Positions 1-11,418 of a DNA stretch of 64,000 nucleotides are shown here, piece after piece. Numbering within the stretch: the first letter of the stretch is position 1; each line of letters opens with the position of its first letter. Source of the DNA: Campylorhamphus procurvoides (Eukaryota > Chordata > Aves > Passeriformes > Dendrocolaptidae). Below the pieces are notes generated by a model. It saw nothing but the letters and a program-made list of their open reading frames with translations, did no database searches and was not told the origin of the DNA. The position numbers and the translations under genes were made by a program. The stretch is from positions 154,991 to 218,990 of the forward strand of contig WBMV01003337.1 in assembly GCA_013396655.1 (NCBI GenBank). Reading direction: 5' to 3'.

Positions 1-22
1 GTGCTGTCTGCAGCTGGCAGAG
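1..22 (+). CDS. Partial: last bases of a penultimate coding exon of an unrecognised gene
   Basis: The window opens inside what looks like the tail of a coding exon. The sequence GCAGAG is followed by GTGAGA, a good vertebrate splice donor starting at 23. In frame 2 the codons read CCLQLAE. They join without a split codon to the open frame of the candidate terminal exon at 301. The implied intron is 278 bases, a normal size for a short bird intron. Only 22 bases are visible, so the call rests on the donor and the in-phase join. I do not recognise the protein. Confidence 0.33.
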
Positions 23-300
23 GTGAGAAATAAGAGACCCACAGCTCCTCTGCACAAGTGCTGGCACTGAACATTGCTGGTCGCCACCAGGGACACAAGA
101 GCAGGAGCCACGAAGTGTGGTTTGGCTTTTGGTCCTCCCAAGACCTGCACTCAGAGCAGTGTCGAGGCTGGAGGGCTGTCTGGGGCAAGCTGGGGCCGCG
201 GGCTGTGCAAAACCAGTGACCGAAATGGGGTGTGCAAAGCATTTTTGCTGAACTCTGAGTGACCCCTGGAGCAGCCTGTACACCCACCTGCCCGGCGCAG

Positions 301-402
301 GGGCTGCAGGAGTGCTGCGGGAGGATGAGCGGCAAGGCCATGCCCCTGGAGTGGGGGATGATCCTGCAGAGGATCCTGCCCGCAGCCGGCTCCCAGCGCT
401 GA
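301..402 (+). CDS. Candidate terminal coding exon of an unrecognised gene
   Basis: A moderately pyrimidine-rich stretch ends in GGCGCAG at 300, a usable acceptor. From 301 the frame begins GLQECCGRMSGKAMPLEWGM and continues to a TGA at 400-402. It joins in phase to the exon tail at 1-22. AATAAA signals follow about 120 bases later, giving a compact 3' end of stop codon, short 3'UTR and polyadenylation signal. A second frame is open through the same bases to a TAA at 525-527 that overlaps the AATAAA. That frame is less protein-like and needs a different splice phase. The family is unknown to me. The peptide is leucine- and cysteine-rich with an amphipathic look near its end. A non-coding 3' exon is the main alternative. 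Confidence 0.4.
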   Translation, partial: GLQECCGRMSGKAMPLEWGMILQRILPAAGSQR

Positions 403-540
403 CCCCCGGGCAGGGATGGGACCCGTGTCTGCCTGGAAGAACATGCTGGCGAGACCCGGGGACCGGTGCTGGGTGGGAGACGGCTGATGTCAGAGCGATA
501 GACCCGTATCTGTGGCAACCGGAATAAATAAATAAATAAG
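403..540 (+). other. 3' untranslated region of the upstream gene (inferred)
   Basis: This GC-rich stretch lies between the inferred stop codon and the AATAAA run. Its extent follows from the exon call upstream and the polyadenylation signals downstream. It contains no other feature I recognise. Confidence 0.35.
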
Positions 541-553
541 GCGTGTGTGCTGG
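523..553 (+). terminator. Polyadenylation signal cluster and GT-rich downstream element
   Basis: Three overlapping AATAAA hexamers start at 523, 527 and 531, formed by an (AATA)n run ending at 540. A GT-rich element (GCGTGTGTGCTGG) follows at 541-553. This order and spacing match a vertebrate cleavage and polyadenylation site on the plus strand. The hexamers come from a tetranucleotide run, so chance is possible. The preceding stop codon and the GT-rich element support a real site. Confidence 0.55.
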
Positions 554-945
554 AGCAGGAGGCGCACAAGCTGCTGCGCTCCTCAGCACAGCCTCGCTGA
601 ATATCTCTTAAGCAGCTTAGTACCCTTGCTCCAGTTTATTACCTGAGCGCCTTCGTGTCTGCCGGGGGGCTGAGAGCATCCTGCCGCCAGTCCCCTGGAC
701 ACAGACCCCAGGAGCCTCCCCCTCCCTTCATCCCTCGCTCCCTCCCTGCGCTGCCAGTGGTTTGCTCCGAGCATCCAGAGCTCGATGCGAAGCCGCTGCT
801 CCGCGGTGAATTTTGGTCTTGCTGTGGAAGGCCGAAGGTGTCTGCCCTCATCTCCACGGCCCGCCCGTCTGCTGAAAGCTGTTCCCGTTCCAGGTCCAGC
901 CGCCGGTGCCTGAGGGAGACGAGCGATGCTGTAGCTGAGCCGGAG
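554..945 (+). promoter_or_regulatory. CpG-rich promoter and 5'UTR region of the downstream gene (inferred)
   Basis: This is one of the most GC-rich stretches in the window and it carries many CpG dinucleotides, for example around 655-690, 785-830 and 890-945. The rest of the window is CpG-poor. It lies between the upstream polyadenylation site and a strong-context ATG. I see no convincing TATA box, as expected for a CpG-type promoter. Long open frames on both strands here (for example the reverse frame 583-1188) follow from high GC and are not taken as genes. The transcription start cannot be placed. Confidence 0.4.
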
Positions 946-995
946 ATGGATAGCAGCAACAAGAACATGTCTTACAGTAGATGGAGTTACAACAG
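946..995 (+). CDS. Candidate first coding exon of an unrecognised gene
   Basis: The ATG at 946 has G at -3 and G at +4, a strong initiation context. It encodes MDSSNKNMSYSRWSYN plus two bases of a split codon. The exon ends at AACAG before GTATCG, a usable donor at 996, and leaves phase 2. A T-rich, clearly non-coding run begins 12 bases after the donor. The peptide is rich in Ser, Asn and Tyr with no hydrophobic segment, so it is not a signal peptide. The frame is open upstream to about 655, so an earlier start cannot be excluded. I cannot assign a family. The CpG-rich sequence upstream is the best support that this is a true gene start. Confidence 0.4.
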
Positions 996-1679
996 GTATC
1001 GTCTGTCTTGTTTTGGTTTGTTTTCTTGTTTTTGTTTTCTTTCCTTCCTGGTGTTGTAAAACCATCACAGTGTTTATATAAACCAAGAGGAGAGCCTTCT
1101 TCAGGGGAGCAAAGCCCTTTACTGACGCTTTCACAGTCTGAAAGACACTTGAGACAACCTGGGTTCCCAGCACCTCGAGCAGCAGCATTTGCTGCTGTTT
1201 AGCAGGTGTTTGTCTGGAGATCAGGGTGGTGGCTTTTCACCCTGTGTGGCTGCACTGGGATTGCTCCCAGCCTTGAACACAAAGGTTTCCTGGTCTCTCT
1301 CCTCAGAGCAGGGCACTGAGATGCAGTGATCACCTCAGCAGCCACCCAGACTTCTGAAAGGTGGTCTGTAGGAACTGCTTCTGAAAGCAGGTACCTACAC
1401 ATTTTCTACATTATAAGCTAAAGCTTGAGAAATGAAGGGGACAGGGACCCAGGTTGCGGCTAAAGAATTATATTTTCAAGCAAATACTGTGTACAGCCTG
1501 GGTAGTGCAGGGCTGAGAGGTTTGGATTCAGTATCTCACTGAGACAATCAAAATATTCCCACTATGTTTCATATCAGCATGTGTGTTTTTTCTCTTATGG
1601 GAAACAGAAATTTGTTGTAGCATTAGTTCTTTTTTTATGTGATTCATGGTTGTGACTGACAGGTCCTTCAAGCCTGGAT

Positions 1680-1714
1680 AAAAAAAAGGGGCAAACTTCA
1701 TACCCCTTTTTTTT
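1680..1714. repeat. Inverted repeat: A8G4 / C4T8 hairpin
   Basis: The left arm (1680-1691, eight A then four G) is the exact reverse complement of the right arm (1703-1714, four C then eight T). The loop is 11 bases. Arms of 12 bp are unusual by chance here, but both are low-complexity, which weakens the case. Confidence 0.85.
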
Positions 1715-2511
1715 TAAACTTTTTGTCTGTGTAAATGTTACATCTGAAATGGGGCCAAATGCTAAGCATAAGCAACATTAGCATCTCACTGAATCACTGA
1801 CACAAAGCACCATGATATCCTGAAGAAATGCCCTTGGAAGTGGATTTTAGTGCTCAAGCAGGTATTGGTGTCGCCCATATTCCCTGGGTGTGTGGGTGTA
1901 TATGGTTTATACGTGCATCTACAAAGTGTCACTCATTTTCAGTGCATTCCTACTGCCTCAACAGAAAATACAAAAAAAATACACATGCATACAGTGGTGG
2001 CAATGGAACAGTGTCTTTAAAAAGATAAAAAAGGAATGTGTATGTTTATGTATATGTAAAACTGAATTATACAACAAGCTGTGGTTTTATGCATAAATTG
2101 TCCGCCACCGAGGATGCTTTCCATTTGATGCCATGTCCTCAAACGGCAGCAGTGAGATCCTGTAGTGTTCAGTCTGTCCCGTGCAGCCCAAGTTTGCAGC
2201 AGTTTTGATATCCCAAACCTACAGTGAACAATCCAGAAATTTCACACAAACTCCTCCTGGATGTTTTCTCCCAATGCTGTCTCATTGTCATTTAACCTTA
2301 TGCATTGTTTGCAATCTATTTCTCCAGTTTGCAGTCTTCATGAGTGTTTACCAGCCTTCTACTCAGGAACATGCTACACTGTGTTTCCACCCTACTTGCC
2401 TTTTATATTTCATTTGGGGAAAGAAGTGCAATATTTCAGTGCCCAGGCTCGTTTTTCTGATGGCCAGTTTCCAGATTGTGAAATTTTTCCTAATAAATTC
2501 AAGCTCCATGA

Positions 2512-2541
2512 ACTGGTATACATAGTATACCAGTGTACTAT
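2512..2541. repeat. Overlapping inverted repeats, two alternative hairpins
   Basis: ACTGGTATA (2512-2520) and TATACCAGT (2526-2534) are exact reverse complements around a 5-base loop. ATAGTA (2522-2527) can instead pair with TACTAT (2536-2541). Stems this short are expected by chance in a window of this size. Confidence 0.7.
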
Positions 2542-3269
2542 ACAAGTATTTTTCAGTGATGGGAGGCTGAGGAGTGAATTGCTGCTTTTACTCACAGTAT
2601 TCCCTTCTGAAAAATGGTGGAGAGTTGCTCTCACACACTGAGCCTGCCCTCCCACACCCCTCTTGAGCCCAGGCCCATGGCAGAAGAAGGGTTTAACTCT
2701 CTTATACCCCAAACCCTGGTGGCTGATGTTTGCATTTGGAGCATGCCCCCTGGCCCAGCTCTGGTCTCACTTAGCAGTGACAGAGGTTTGGGGGAACCTT
2801 CTGCCAGGGAGGGAAGGAAACAAGAGGTGCTTGTTTTGAGCATCTTGGAGCATTTGTGGTGCAGGATGCCTTTCTGTCCTGCAGGCTCATGCCAAGCCAC
2901 TGCAGGCTGAGACCTTCCCATGACTCCATCTGTGACTGGGGGCTTGGACATGAAGTTACTGCAAGATTTCATGGAAGTTGTACTCCAGTTTTGTGTGTTG
3001 TAGGAACTTTATCAGTCAAGTTAAATAAGATAATTTGCCCCTTCCTTAAGGGCCACCTATAAGCTGTTGGGCAAGAAACACTGGTGCTTGTAAAATTGTT
3101 TAATGACTTTTCCCTCATTCACAAGAGTCCTGTGAAACAACTGATAGTGCTGGATCATTCCTCCTCACCAGTGGCCACAGAAGTCCCAGCTGCTCTCAGG
3201 GTGGCAGTATGTTTCAGGCACAGACACATGGAACTGCACTGTGAACAGCCAAGCACAGTGTAAAAGCCA

Positions 3270-4682
3270 CCAACTGAAGCTGGCACATGTTGTCCCAATT
3301 TTTAAGAGAGGCAAGAAGGAGGACCCCAGAAACTCAGGCCTACCAGTCTCACTTCAGTGCCTGATAAAGTTATGGAGAAGATTATTCTGGGAGGTATTGA
3401 AAAACTCCTGAAAGACGGCACAGTCATTGGTCACAACCAGCATGGCTTCATGAGAGGAAAGTCCTGTTTATCAAATCTGATTTCCTTCTCTGACAAGGTA
3501 ACACACCTAGCTGATCAAGGGAAGCCAGCTGATGTCATCTTTTCGGATTTCAGTACAGCTTTTGATACTGCCTCTCACAGTATCCCCTAGACAAAATGTC
3601 CTGCCCACAGGTGGATAAACGCATCACAGGGTGGGTGAGCAACTGGCTCAGGGTTGGGCACAGAGGGTAATAGTGACAGGGGTGACATCAGACTGGTGAC
3701 CGGTCACTAATGGGGTTCCACAGGGATCCATCTTGGTCCTTGTGCTGTTCAACATCTTCATAATTGACTTGAACATAGGGCTGGAAGGGATACTAAGCAA
3801 GTTTGCTGATGACACAAAACTGGGAGGAACTGTTGACTCCCTCAGGGGCAGGGAGGTCCTACAGAGAGACCTAGACAAATTAGAGAGGTAGACAATCACC
3901 AACCATATGAAGTTCAAGAAGAGAAAGTGCCGGATTCTGCACCCGGGATGGGGCAGCCCTGGATGTACAGACAGACTGGGGAAGGAGGGGCTGGAGAGCA
4001 GTGCCAGGGAAAAGGCCCTGGGGGTGCTGGTGGATGGCAAGTTGAATGTGAGTCAGCAGTGCCCTGGCAGCCAGGAGGGACAACACTGTCCTGGAGGCAT
4101 CAGGCAAAGCATCACCAGCCAGGCGAGGGAGGGGATTGTCCCGCTCTGCTCTGCACTGGGGTGGCCTCACCTTGAATATTGTGTGCAGTTTTGGGCACCA
4201 CAATGTAAGAAAGATATTAAGTTATTAGAGAGGGTCCAAAGAAGGGCAACAAAGATGCTGAAGGGCCTTGAGGGGAAGCCATGTGAGGAGTGGCTGAAAC
4301 TGCTTGGTCTGTTCAGCTGGAGGAGAGGAGACTGAGGGGAGACCTCATTGCAGTTACAACTTCCATGAGAGGGGAAGAGAAGGAGGAGGACAGGCACTGA
4401 TCTCTTCTCTGTGGTGACCAGTGACAGGGAATGGCCTGAAGTTGTGTCAGGGGAGGTTTAGTTGGATATTAGAAAGATGTTCTTCACCCAGAGGGTGGTT
4501 GGGCACTGGAAGAGGGTCCCTGGGGAAGTGGTCACAGCACCAAGGCTGACAGACTTCAAGAAGTGTTTGGATGATACTCTCAGGCACATGGTGTGACTCT
4601 TGGGGATAGTCCTGTGAAGGGCCAGGAGTTGGACTGAATGATCTCTGTGGGTCCCTTCCAACTCAGCATATTCTGTGATTTT
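3270..4682 (+). mobile_element. CR1 LINE, 5'-truncated, with degenerate reverse transcriptase
   Basis: This is the longest retrotransposon copy in the window. From about 3274 the frame reads HVVPIFKRGKKEDP, the conserved lead-in to CR1 reverse transcriptase. A shifted frame from 3357 continues with HGFMRGKSCLSNLISF and the motif A region DFSTAFDTASHS, then stops at 3588-3590. A third frame carries the catalytic FADD box at 3802-3813. It continues from 3907 with the C-terminal part, including LGVLVDGKLNVSQQC, HLEYCVQFWAPQ and LLERVQRRATKM, to a stop at 4333-4335. The copy is therefore broken by at least two frameshifts and internal stops and is inactive. The 3'UTR ends with the CR1 tail ATTCTGTG at 4670-4677. 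The 5' limit is approximate. CR1 elements are the dominant LINEs of birds and reptiles. Confidence 0.95.
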
Positions 4683-7547
4683 GGAATTCCCCGGGTGCAC
4701 ACCCAGGTGCTTCTCTTTGCAGTGGCCTCCATGAATCAGCATTGCAGACATAGAGGGACAGGGCCAAGGGAGCAGGTTATGCCTCCCATAAATACAATTC
4801 CATCTATAAATAAAAAGAAAATGCTCACCATCTATTAAATCAGATGAAACAAACTAAACTTAAGTTTTGGCCTTTGGACTCTGGAACATGTATGCATGGA
4901 TTTTTCCCCATGGAGTTGCTATGTCCCTTCTCAATGGCCAGGCATGCGTCTTGCAGATGAAAGCACTTGTGTGCAGCCCGCAGATGTTTTTCTAGTAGGT
5001 TTTATCTGACATTTGTAGTGCATCAAAGCATTTGGCCCTGTGATTGTGATCTTTCCTTAGGCCTCCTGATCAGGATATCCACAGATCATTCCTGCAGATA
5101 ATTTGTGAAACAAAAGGCAAATCCATTCACTGGAGGTGAGGGACCCCCATGCAATGAGACTGTTCAACATAGTTCACCTCAGCTGCTCTTGAACCAAAGG
5201 AAAGCTCCCCCACTACTCCCTCTCCCCCACCAAGACCTGTGTGTGCTTGAAAAAGAAAAAGGTACGATATGAAAAGGTTCTTCATGACCACCTGACATTT
5301 CCATACTTGGCCTCCTAAAAGGCCAGCTTTACCTTGTGCACATCTTTGCCTTCCTCCCATTTCAGTGCTGTGATAATTTCCTTGTCTCTCTGAATGTTGC
5401 CATCTGAAAGCAGAGGATAAGCAGCATTTTAAAACAGAAAATTTTGGTGATCCTAGAAACACTTAGAAATTCTGGGTTCAGATGTCTAACCTCTAGAGTA
5501 AAATAATGCTGCCCTTTCACTGTCTGCCCTTGTTGATAAGCTGTTTTCTGGGCAGTTACTACTTATTTATATTCATTTTCTATTTGGTTTCTTTTCCTCT
5601 TGAGCATCGTGCTACCTGCTTACCGTATCTGTGGTCCCTGGGTGTGCAGAAATCCTTGTGTTCCAGAGCAGAGCCAACCCTGCTCTTTTTCATGCTCTTG
5701 GTGTTCAGTGCTGGTTTTGGCAGCTGGGCTGTTGCCCATCAGCATTCTTGCTGCCTCCCCCCAGCTCTGCCCAGGAGCTGTGCTGTGCCTCACTCTTGAG
5801 GATACTGCACATGGCCTGGCAGTGTTTCCCTATCAATCTCTTCAGGAAGTGTTAATCCATCCCAGTTCACTGTTTTCAAATGTCATCCATGTGGGCTTAA
5901 GAGCCTCCATGTAGTACTGTCTTTGGGTTTGATGCACTCCTGTGGGAGTTCATGATCTGTATGCATGGAATTGTACTTTTAAGGGGCTCTACTTTGTCCT
6001 GGGGTAGTTGCTGGTTGTAATTAGCACTGACCAGGCAGGACTTGAATGCTGTGTGAAGTTGACTTCCCCCAGGCAACTCGTAGCTGAGAAGTTACTGAAA
6101 ACATTCAGTGTCAGGGGTGAAGTGAGCAGCAGAAGATGGGGTATTCAGAAGCCTCCCTGTGCTGGTGCTCTCTGGAAATGGAGGTGGCAAGTGGAGGTTT
6201 TACCGATAAGACCCAGGTGGAAATGAAAGCTCAGAGAGAAGAGTAATTAATATGATAGAAAGGTGAAAATGATGAACAGGTTTTGGCTGCTCTAAGACTG
6301 AAGAGCCATTCTCATAAGCTGGGGCACCTGTTCTGTCCCTTCTTTCTCACATTTGTTTCTGAGACTAATACATTCATGTTTTTTCTCTCCTATCCTCTTT
6401 GCTTCATCTCCATAGTTAGTTCTTTTCTGGAGGGCTTTAGTGCAGCCATCCTAGATTCACTAATTACCACGTTTTGATTGATACAGGTTTCATCCACTAC
6501 CATTTGGAAGTGTATTTTCGGAAACCTACTCTTAAAATGTTTCAACTGTTGGAGACAACTTGAAACTTTTTTCTATTGATCTGTATCTTTGGTCTATTCT
6601 GGATATCAGTGTTGTTTGTGACTTCCTTTTGAAGCTGCTATTTCTGCTTTTTCTTTCTTTATCCTGAGTTCAAAAGCTGTGAGGGAGTATTTGGGTCATG
6701 GTGTTGGAGGGTTTTGATCTTAGATCTTTGTTTTTGAAGGTTTTTAAACTTGTCTGCCTTGATTTTTCTGGGACATGCTGTCGTCAATGGGTAGATAGGG
6801 GTTGGCCTCCAAACTTCATCCAAAAAAGCTGTCTTAGGGAAACTTCGTTGTCTTCCTGGAGGTAGCATATGTAAAATCCTGAAGTATGTACAGGCTTGGT
6901 GCAGCAGGTGCACCTGTGACTACACTGAAGAGCAGCTCCTCTCTCCAGCTGCAGCAAAGCCACATTTTTCTCCTCAGCCATCTTTTGTCTTCAGGTGTTT
7001 CCTCCTGGAATAGGTACCTTTATAGCTGTAGTCACTGGACAAAGCACAAGAAGTGGAAGTTGTTCTATGGAACAAAAAGAAGGGTATAATCAGCCAACCC
7101 TCAAGTGAAGCCAGAATAGGACATTCATGTAACATATACATAAATCCTTATAAGTTTATAAATGTTGTGCATTTTGTTTGCTGGAAATAAGTTCTTTATT
7201 TTTCCTTCATAATAAAGTATATTAATTTCAATTCCATAGGAGAACCTAGAGTTTGGGAATGATGTTTCTAGTCAAGACACTAGGAAGGATCTGCAGGTGT
7301 GTTCATGTGCATCCTCCCATGCTCAGAATGAACATTTTGTGTTGGTTGTAGCACATCCTTGAAGTGTACGAATTCTCCAGAGACTGCACGGTGGCTTGTG
7401 ACAGCCTGACAGAGAGATGTGGGAGAAGAAACTTCAGCTCTCACTTCGCTGAAGAAGAAATTTTAAAGCTTCCTAAATAAAAGTAGCCTGAGAAAGTATT
7501 TTAAACCTACTTGGCTCATGTACAGCATTACAAGCCTAGTGATTGCA
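4683..7547. other. Non-coding stretch, nothing recognised
   Basis: The open frames here are short, overlap on both strands and show no family. No repeat family is obvious by eye, and older decayed elements could be missed. Confidence 0.55.
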
Positions 7548-7740
7548 GGAATTTCTTCCCTGAAATGATTGCAAGCACTGGAACAGGCTACCCAGGGAAG
7601 TGGCTGAGTCTCCACCCCTGGAAGTATTTAAAAGTGTGTAAATGTGGCACTTAGAGACATGGTTTAGTGGTGGGCTTGGCAGTGATGGGTTAATTGTTGG
7701 ATTTGATGATGTTATTTTCAACATAAATGATTTTATGGTT
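7548..7740 (+). mobile_element. CR1 3'-end fragment
   Basis: The sequence follows the CR1 3' consensus in order: GGAATTTCTTCCCTG, CACTGGAACAGGCTACCCAG, then CCCTGGAAGTATTTAAAAG, and finally TGATTTTATGG near the tail. It holds only the 3'UTR and the very end of the coding part, so no reverse transcriptase motif remains. Divergence from the other copies is visible, which suggests an old insertion. Confidence 0.87.
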
Positions 7741-10700
7741 GGTGTTTGAAGCTGCAAATATCATGGCCAGCAGTTCATCAATGAGAGTGAAGGGTAACTT
7801 TTTAAAGCAAAGTCAGTATTACAGCTGGTCATCAGTTAATCAACAGTATATAATATATTAGTTAAGAATTTACAGTAAGAAAGGGAGAATCACTTAAGAG
7901 ACTTAGCTTGCTATAAAAATAGACACAAAAGATTCACATCTTTTGTCAGTACAGTTATAGACCTCTGTGGAAGTTCCAAGGCCTCTGTAAAGCTCTTTGG
8001 TTAAAATCTGCATCCAGGCTGTCTCTTGGACCATGAAGGCAACTCAAACATTTCTTCAGGACAGAAAGAGCAATAGTAAAACAGTATAACTGGCCATGAA
8101 GAGAATGACCTGTGATATGCCACAAGAAATGCTGCTCTCCTATCTCTTATTAGCACTTTTTCCTTGTTCTGTGGTCTTATCTCATGCTCTGCGTGAATTC
8201 CTTTTGTTACCATGTCTAAAAGACACACTGAGTGCCTGATCTTCAGGGCTGGGACACACAATTGTCAGTCTCTGCTGTGCCTGAGTACGTGCACAAAGCA
8301 AGGAAGATTGAGCACTGCAGCTCTGAGCTATCAGATACTCTTCATGCTTTCACTGCAGCTTTCAGCATGAGATTATATCTTAAAGAAAAATCAACCACGT
8401 CGCTCATGATCTACATTATAATGAAAAGAAAAACTTTTCTTTCTCCAACATATAATTAGTGTAAGTATCACTACTAATGGAAGTCTGAGGAATAATCTTC
8501 ATGGCTGAACACCAACAGAGAGGGTTTTCCCCTTCAGAAATGAATCAGGATAGAAGAGCCATCCCAGCTGTTGACACGGTGGCACACAGCAGGTGCTGCA
8601 TGTGCAGCCACCAAGTGCCAGTGCATGTGGCTGTGGCAGGTCAGTGTGGTCTGGGGAAGCTTGTTCATCACTGGTTTTAGGGGATGTTTCTGCAAGAAGA
8701 GAAAAAAATTAATAGTTCCTTTTGTCCTCTGCAAAGGCCAAAGCTGATCTTATTTTTTGCTGTGCAAAAGTGGTAGGGTCTGTCGGTTCGTGTACAATGT
8801 CATGTGAGAGGGCTAAACCCACTGCCTCACCCAGGCATGTTCACCCAGTGAATGAGCACCTCTTCATATCAGTATATCCATAACCATCACTTTCTAGAGG
8901 AGGCTGAGACAGGGGGAGCAGCTGTTTGCAGCATCCAGAAAACTGTTGCCTTTGGCTTTGTGCTCTGGGGTAGTGGTAAGTGCAATCCTTCCAGAGGACA
9001 GGGGGCACTGCCCCTCTCAGAGATATCCCAGCAAGGAGAGCTGGCAAGAAGGGCTCACTGCTCGCATGGGAAAGGGTCTCTGGTCCCCTGGATAACCAGA
9101 AGTGCCACACACCAGCAAATAACAAATAAACCTGTTGAGTTTTGTTTATTCTTCTGTCTGTGAAAAACTGATATATCAGGAGCCTTTGAGATGTCTGGGC
9201 TGAGTTCTGTCAGCAGACAGCTGTATTTGTAGAAGAGGTGGATATTAGTCAATGCTTGGATATATCTGAAATGCCTGAATGCTGAGGTGAGAACAAGGGA
9301 AGATTCCAAGAGCTGTTATGAAAACAAAGATGCTCCCAGAGGAGTTCAGGTCTTTGAAGTGTAAATTGTCAACAAATCAGCTCAAAATCAATTTTAAAAG
9401 TATTGTTAAAGTTATAATTTGTCTCTAGAAGTCTACTAGATGATCAGCCAGGTAAATCTTGAAGCCTTTGCAACCTTCCTTGAAAAAAAATAAGATTGTT
9501 TTTATAAGCTCCCTGTGTTGTGTGTTTGATTCTTTTTATCCTACTGGGACTATGATGTGCTTTGGTCATGTAACTGACAAACTGCCACACTCTGTCAAAC
9601 ATCCATTTACTTGTTGGTTGGGTAAATGTGTCAGTTCAAATTCATCCACCAATTTGTGAGTCCTTAGGGGACACGAGATGTGTGGCAATAATCTTCTAGT
9701 CATACTAAGATGCTGTTATTCTAGAAACAATGCTCTTCTGTTTCAGAAACAGTCCAGTTTGTTTTGAAATTTCACTGTTTTGTGCACCACCAACACCCTC
9801 CTCCTTCCTGCTGTGCATTTTTGTTGCGTGCATACACAAATGGTTGTTTTGGAGGGTGGAACAGTTTCCCATAGCCCCTACAGGCTCTAATAACATTGAT
9901 ATTAATGTTAAACTGTTGATCTGTTCTTGGGTAATTGTGTGCAAGCTTACCTAGATTCACTCTTATCTTCACAGAGTTTGCTGGCAATCCTTTGAAACAT
10001 ATTTCTTGAAGTTAAACATTTCCAACTTTTAAAATCCTACTCGAAAATCCTATCCAAATGTTTTTGCTGGGACTCCTGAAGTATCAAAGCCTTAATGTGG
10101 CTTTTCTGTGTATAATCTCACAGGTCATTTTGCAGAACTGTAACCTAAGATCCTACCAAAACTCAAGGAATTTGGCTGGTTGGTGAAAGGTGCTCTCAGA
10201 GAGCTGGGTGAGCTGTGCCATCTAAGGCTGTGAGGAAGCAGCCCAGAGGGACTCGGCAGGGGATGTCTATGAGGGAGCCAGTCCAGGAGAGGCTGGCTCC
10301 ACACTGCCTGTTTTGCCTGTCTGCAGGATGCTCAGGTTTCTCAAATAAAGCTACATTTTTACTTTATTTCTGTCTTGAATTTTGTTCTTTTTTAATGCAG
10401 TATTGCTGAAGTATGAGTGCATGGGCTTTCCCAAACTGAAGTTGCTGCTTAAAAGTTAGTTTATCCCTCCATGGTATTTCTTTACATCTTGGGTGGAATA
10501 AATAAAGTGCTCTGCTTTTTAGTATAATTTAGCTAATTATAGGAAGAATGATGAAACTTCTTCGTAACAGGGTCTAGTAGTTTTGAACCAGTTTTCAGAA
10601 TGAAGTTAATACCTGGATCATGAAACAGTGCATTTGGACCTGAAAAACCTTTTTGGTAGGAAGGTGCAAATAAATCAGAAGGGGAAAATTAAGAGAGAGG

Positions 10701-10934
10701 CCAGTATGGAAACTGGGAGCTGTTCCTTATTAAATGCAGAGCAGGTGTCAATTTTTATGTACATGTGAAGCAATGCTGGCAGCCAAGAATGACGTGTGTG
10801 GCCAGTGCATTTGGTTTGGTTTAATCAGAAAGATCTAAGAAAACTTCAAAAGAGCTGATTTGTATAGTGCACATCTCTGGAGGAAAAAAAAAAGCTTTTA
10901 AAATAATGTATAGTTTACAGTCTTGTCTTACTAG

Positions 10935-11091
10935 CAACAAGGGAATAATAAATATTGAGAGGGAGCTGGGAAGCCGTGGGACTGGAGCTTGGCTCCAGCA
11001 TACTGTGGGACCGAAGCTTAGAGGGCTTGGCAGTAGCTTTCCTTGCATGACATACTGTGCTTCAGCAGACCTGAAATCCAGACACTGATAG
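10935..11091 (+). other. Possible exon with in-frame stop (weak)
   Basis: A T-rich acceptor ends in TACTAG at 10934. A strong donor, TAG then GTAAGT, starts at 11092. If joined to the exon at 946-995, the split codon becomes AGC and the frame runs on as SNKGIINIERELGS until a TGA at 11086-11088, three bases before the exon end. A stop this close to the donor suggests a chance pair of splice-like sites, a non-coding exon or a poison exon. No protein family is recognised. Confidence 0.12.
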
Positions 11092-11395
11092 GTAAGTGTC
11101 GCCTTCGCTTGGAAGCTGTGATTTTGCCTGGGATGCTGAAGGCTGCTGTGGATTTCTTCCCAAGTGTGTTCTTTGGTGTGCACAGACATTCTCACACATT
11201 TTTCCAGTAAGTGCATCACCCATGTCACTACCACCTCAAATTTCACTCCTTTCACCTTCAGCATGTACCATTCTTTTTTTCTCTCTGTTGTGCTTTATTT
11301 TCCTTCTCACCTTCCTAGAAATCCCTTGAAATGTATTTAATTGCTGAGGATTTTGAAATTCAGTTTGGGCCACTCACACAAGAAGCATAGGATCC

Positions 11396-11418
11396 AGCCT
11401 GGGCTATGAACCCAGGCT
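11396..11418. repeat. Inverted repeat, 8-bp arms
   Basis: AGCCTGGG (11396-11403) and CCCAGGCT (11411-11418) are exact reverse complements around a 7-base loop. Arms this short are expected several times by chance in 64 kb. Confidence 0.7.

Larger units (their letters stand above)
996..3269. other. Non-coding stretch, probably the start of a long first intron
   Basis: No coding exon is visible. The first 55 bases are a T-rich run with G. Two structured sites lie here: a 12-bp-stem hairpin at 1680-1714 and a 9-bp inverted repeat at 2512-2534. Overlapping open frames at 2181-2712 on both strands show no protein family and appear to be chance. A 12-bp palindrome of TATA type (GTTTATATAAAC) lies at 1072-1083, with no promoter context around it. 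Confidence 0.6.

Noticed and set aside
312..527. Alternative frame through the terminal exon ending at TAA within AATAAA
   Set aside because: It needs a different splice phase, and the peptide is rich in Pro, Gly and Asp with no protein-like pattern. The shorter frame joining phase 0 to 1-22 is preferred but not proven.
1072..1083. GTTTATATAAAC palindrome resembling a TATA box
   Set aside because: It is downstream of the candidate first exon, a 12-bp AT-rich palindrome is common by chance, and there is no start-site context.
583..1188. Minus-strand open frame of about 200 codons over the CpG-rich region
   Set aside because: High GC and few stops explain it. It runs antisense through the candidate first exon and into a T-rich intron and encodes no known motif.
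2181..2712. Overlapping open frames of 100-126 codons on both strands
   Set aside because: Several frames are open at once on both strands, with no family, no splice sites and AT-rich composition, so they are shadows.
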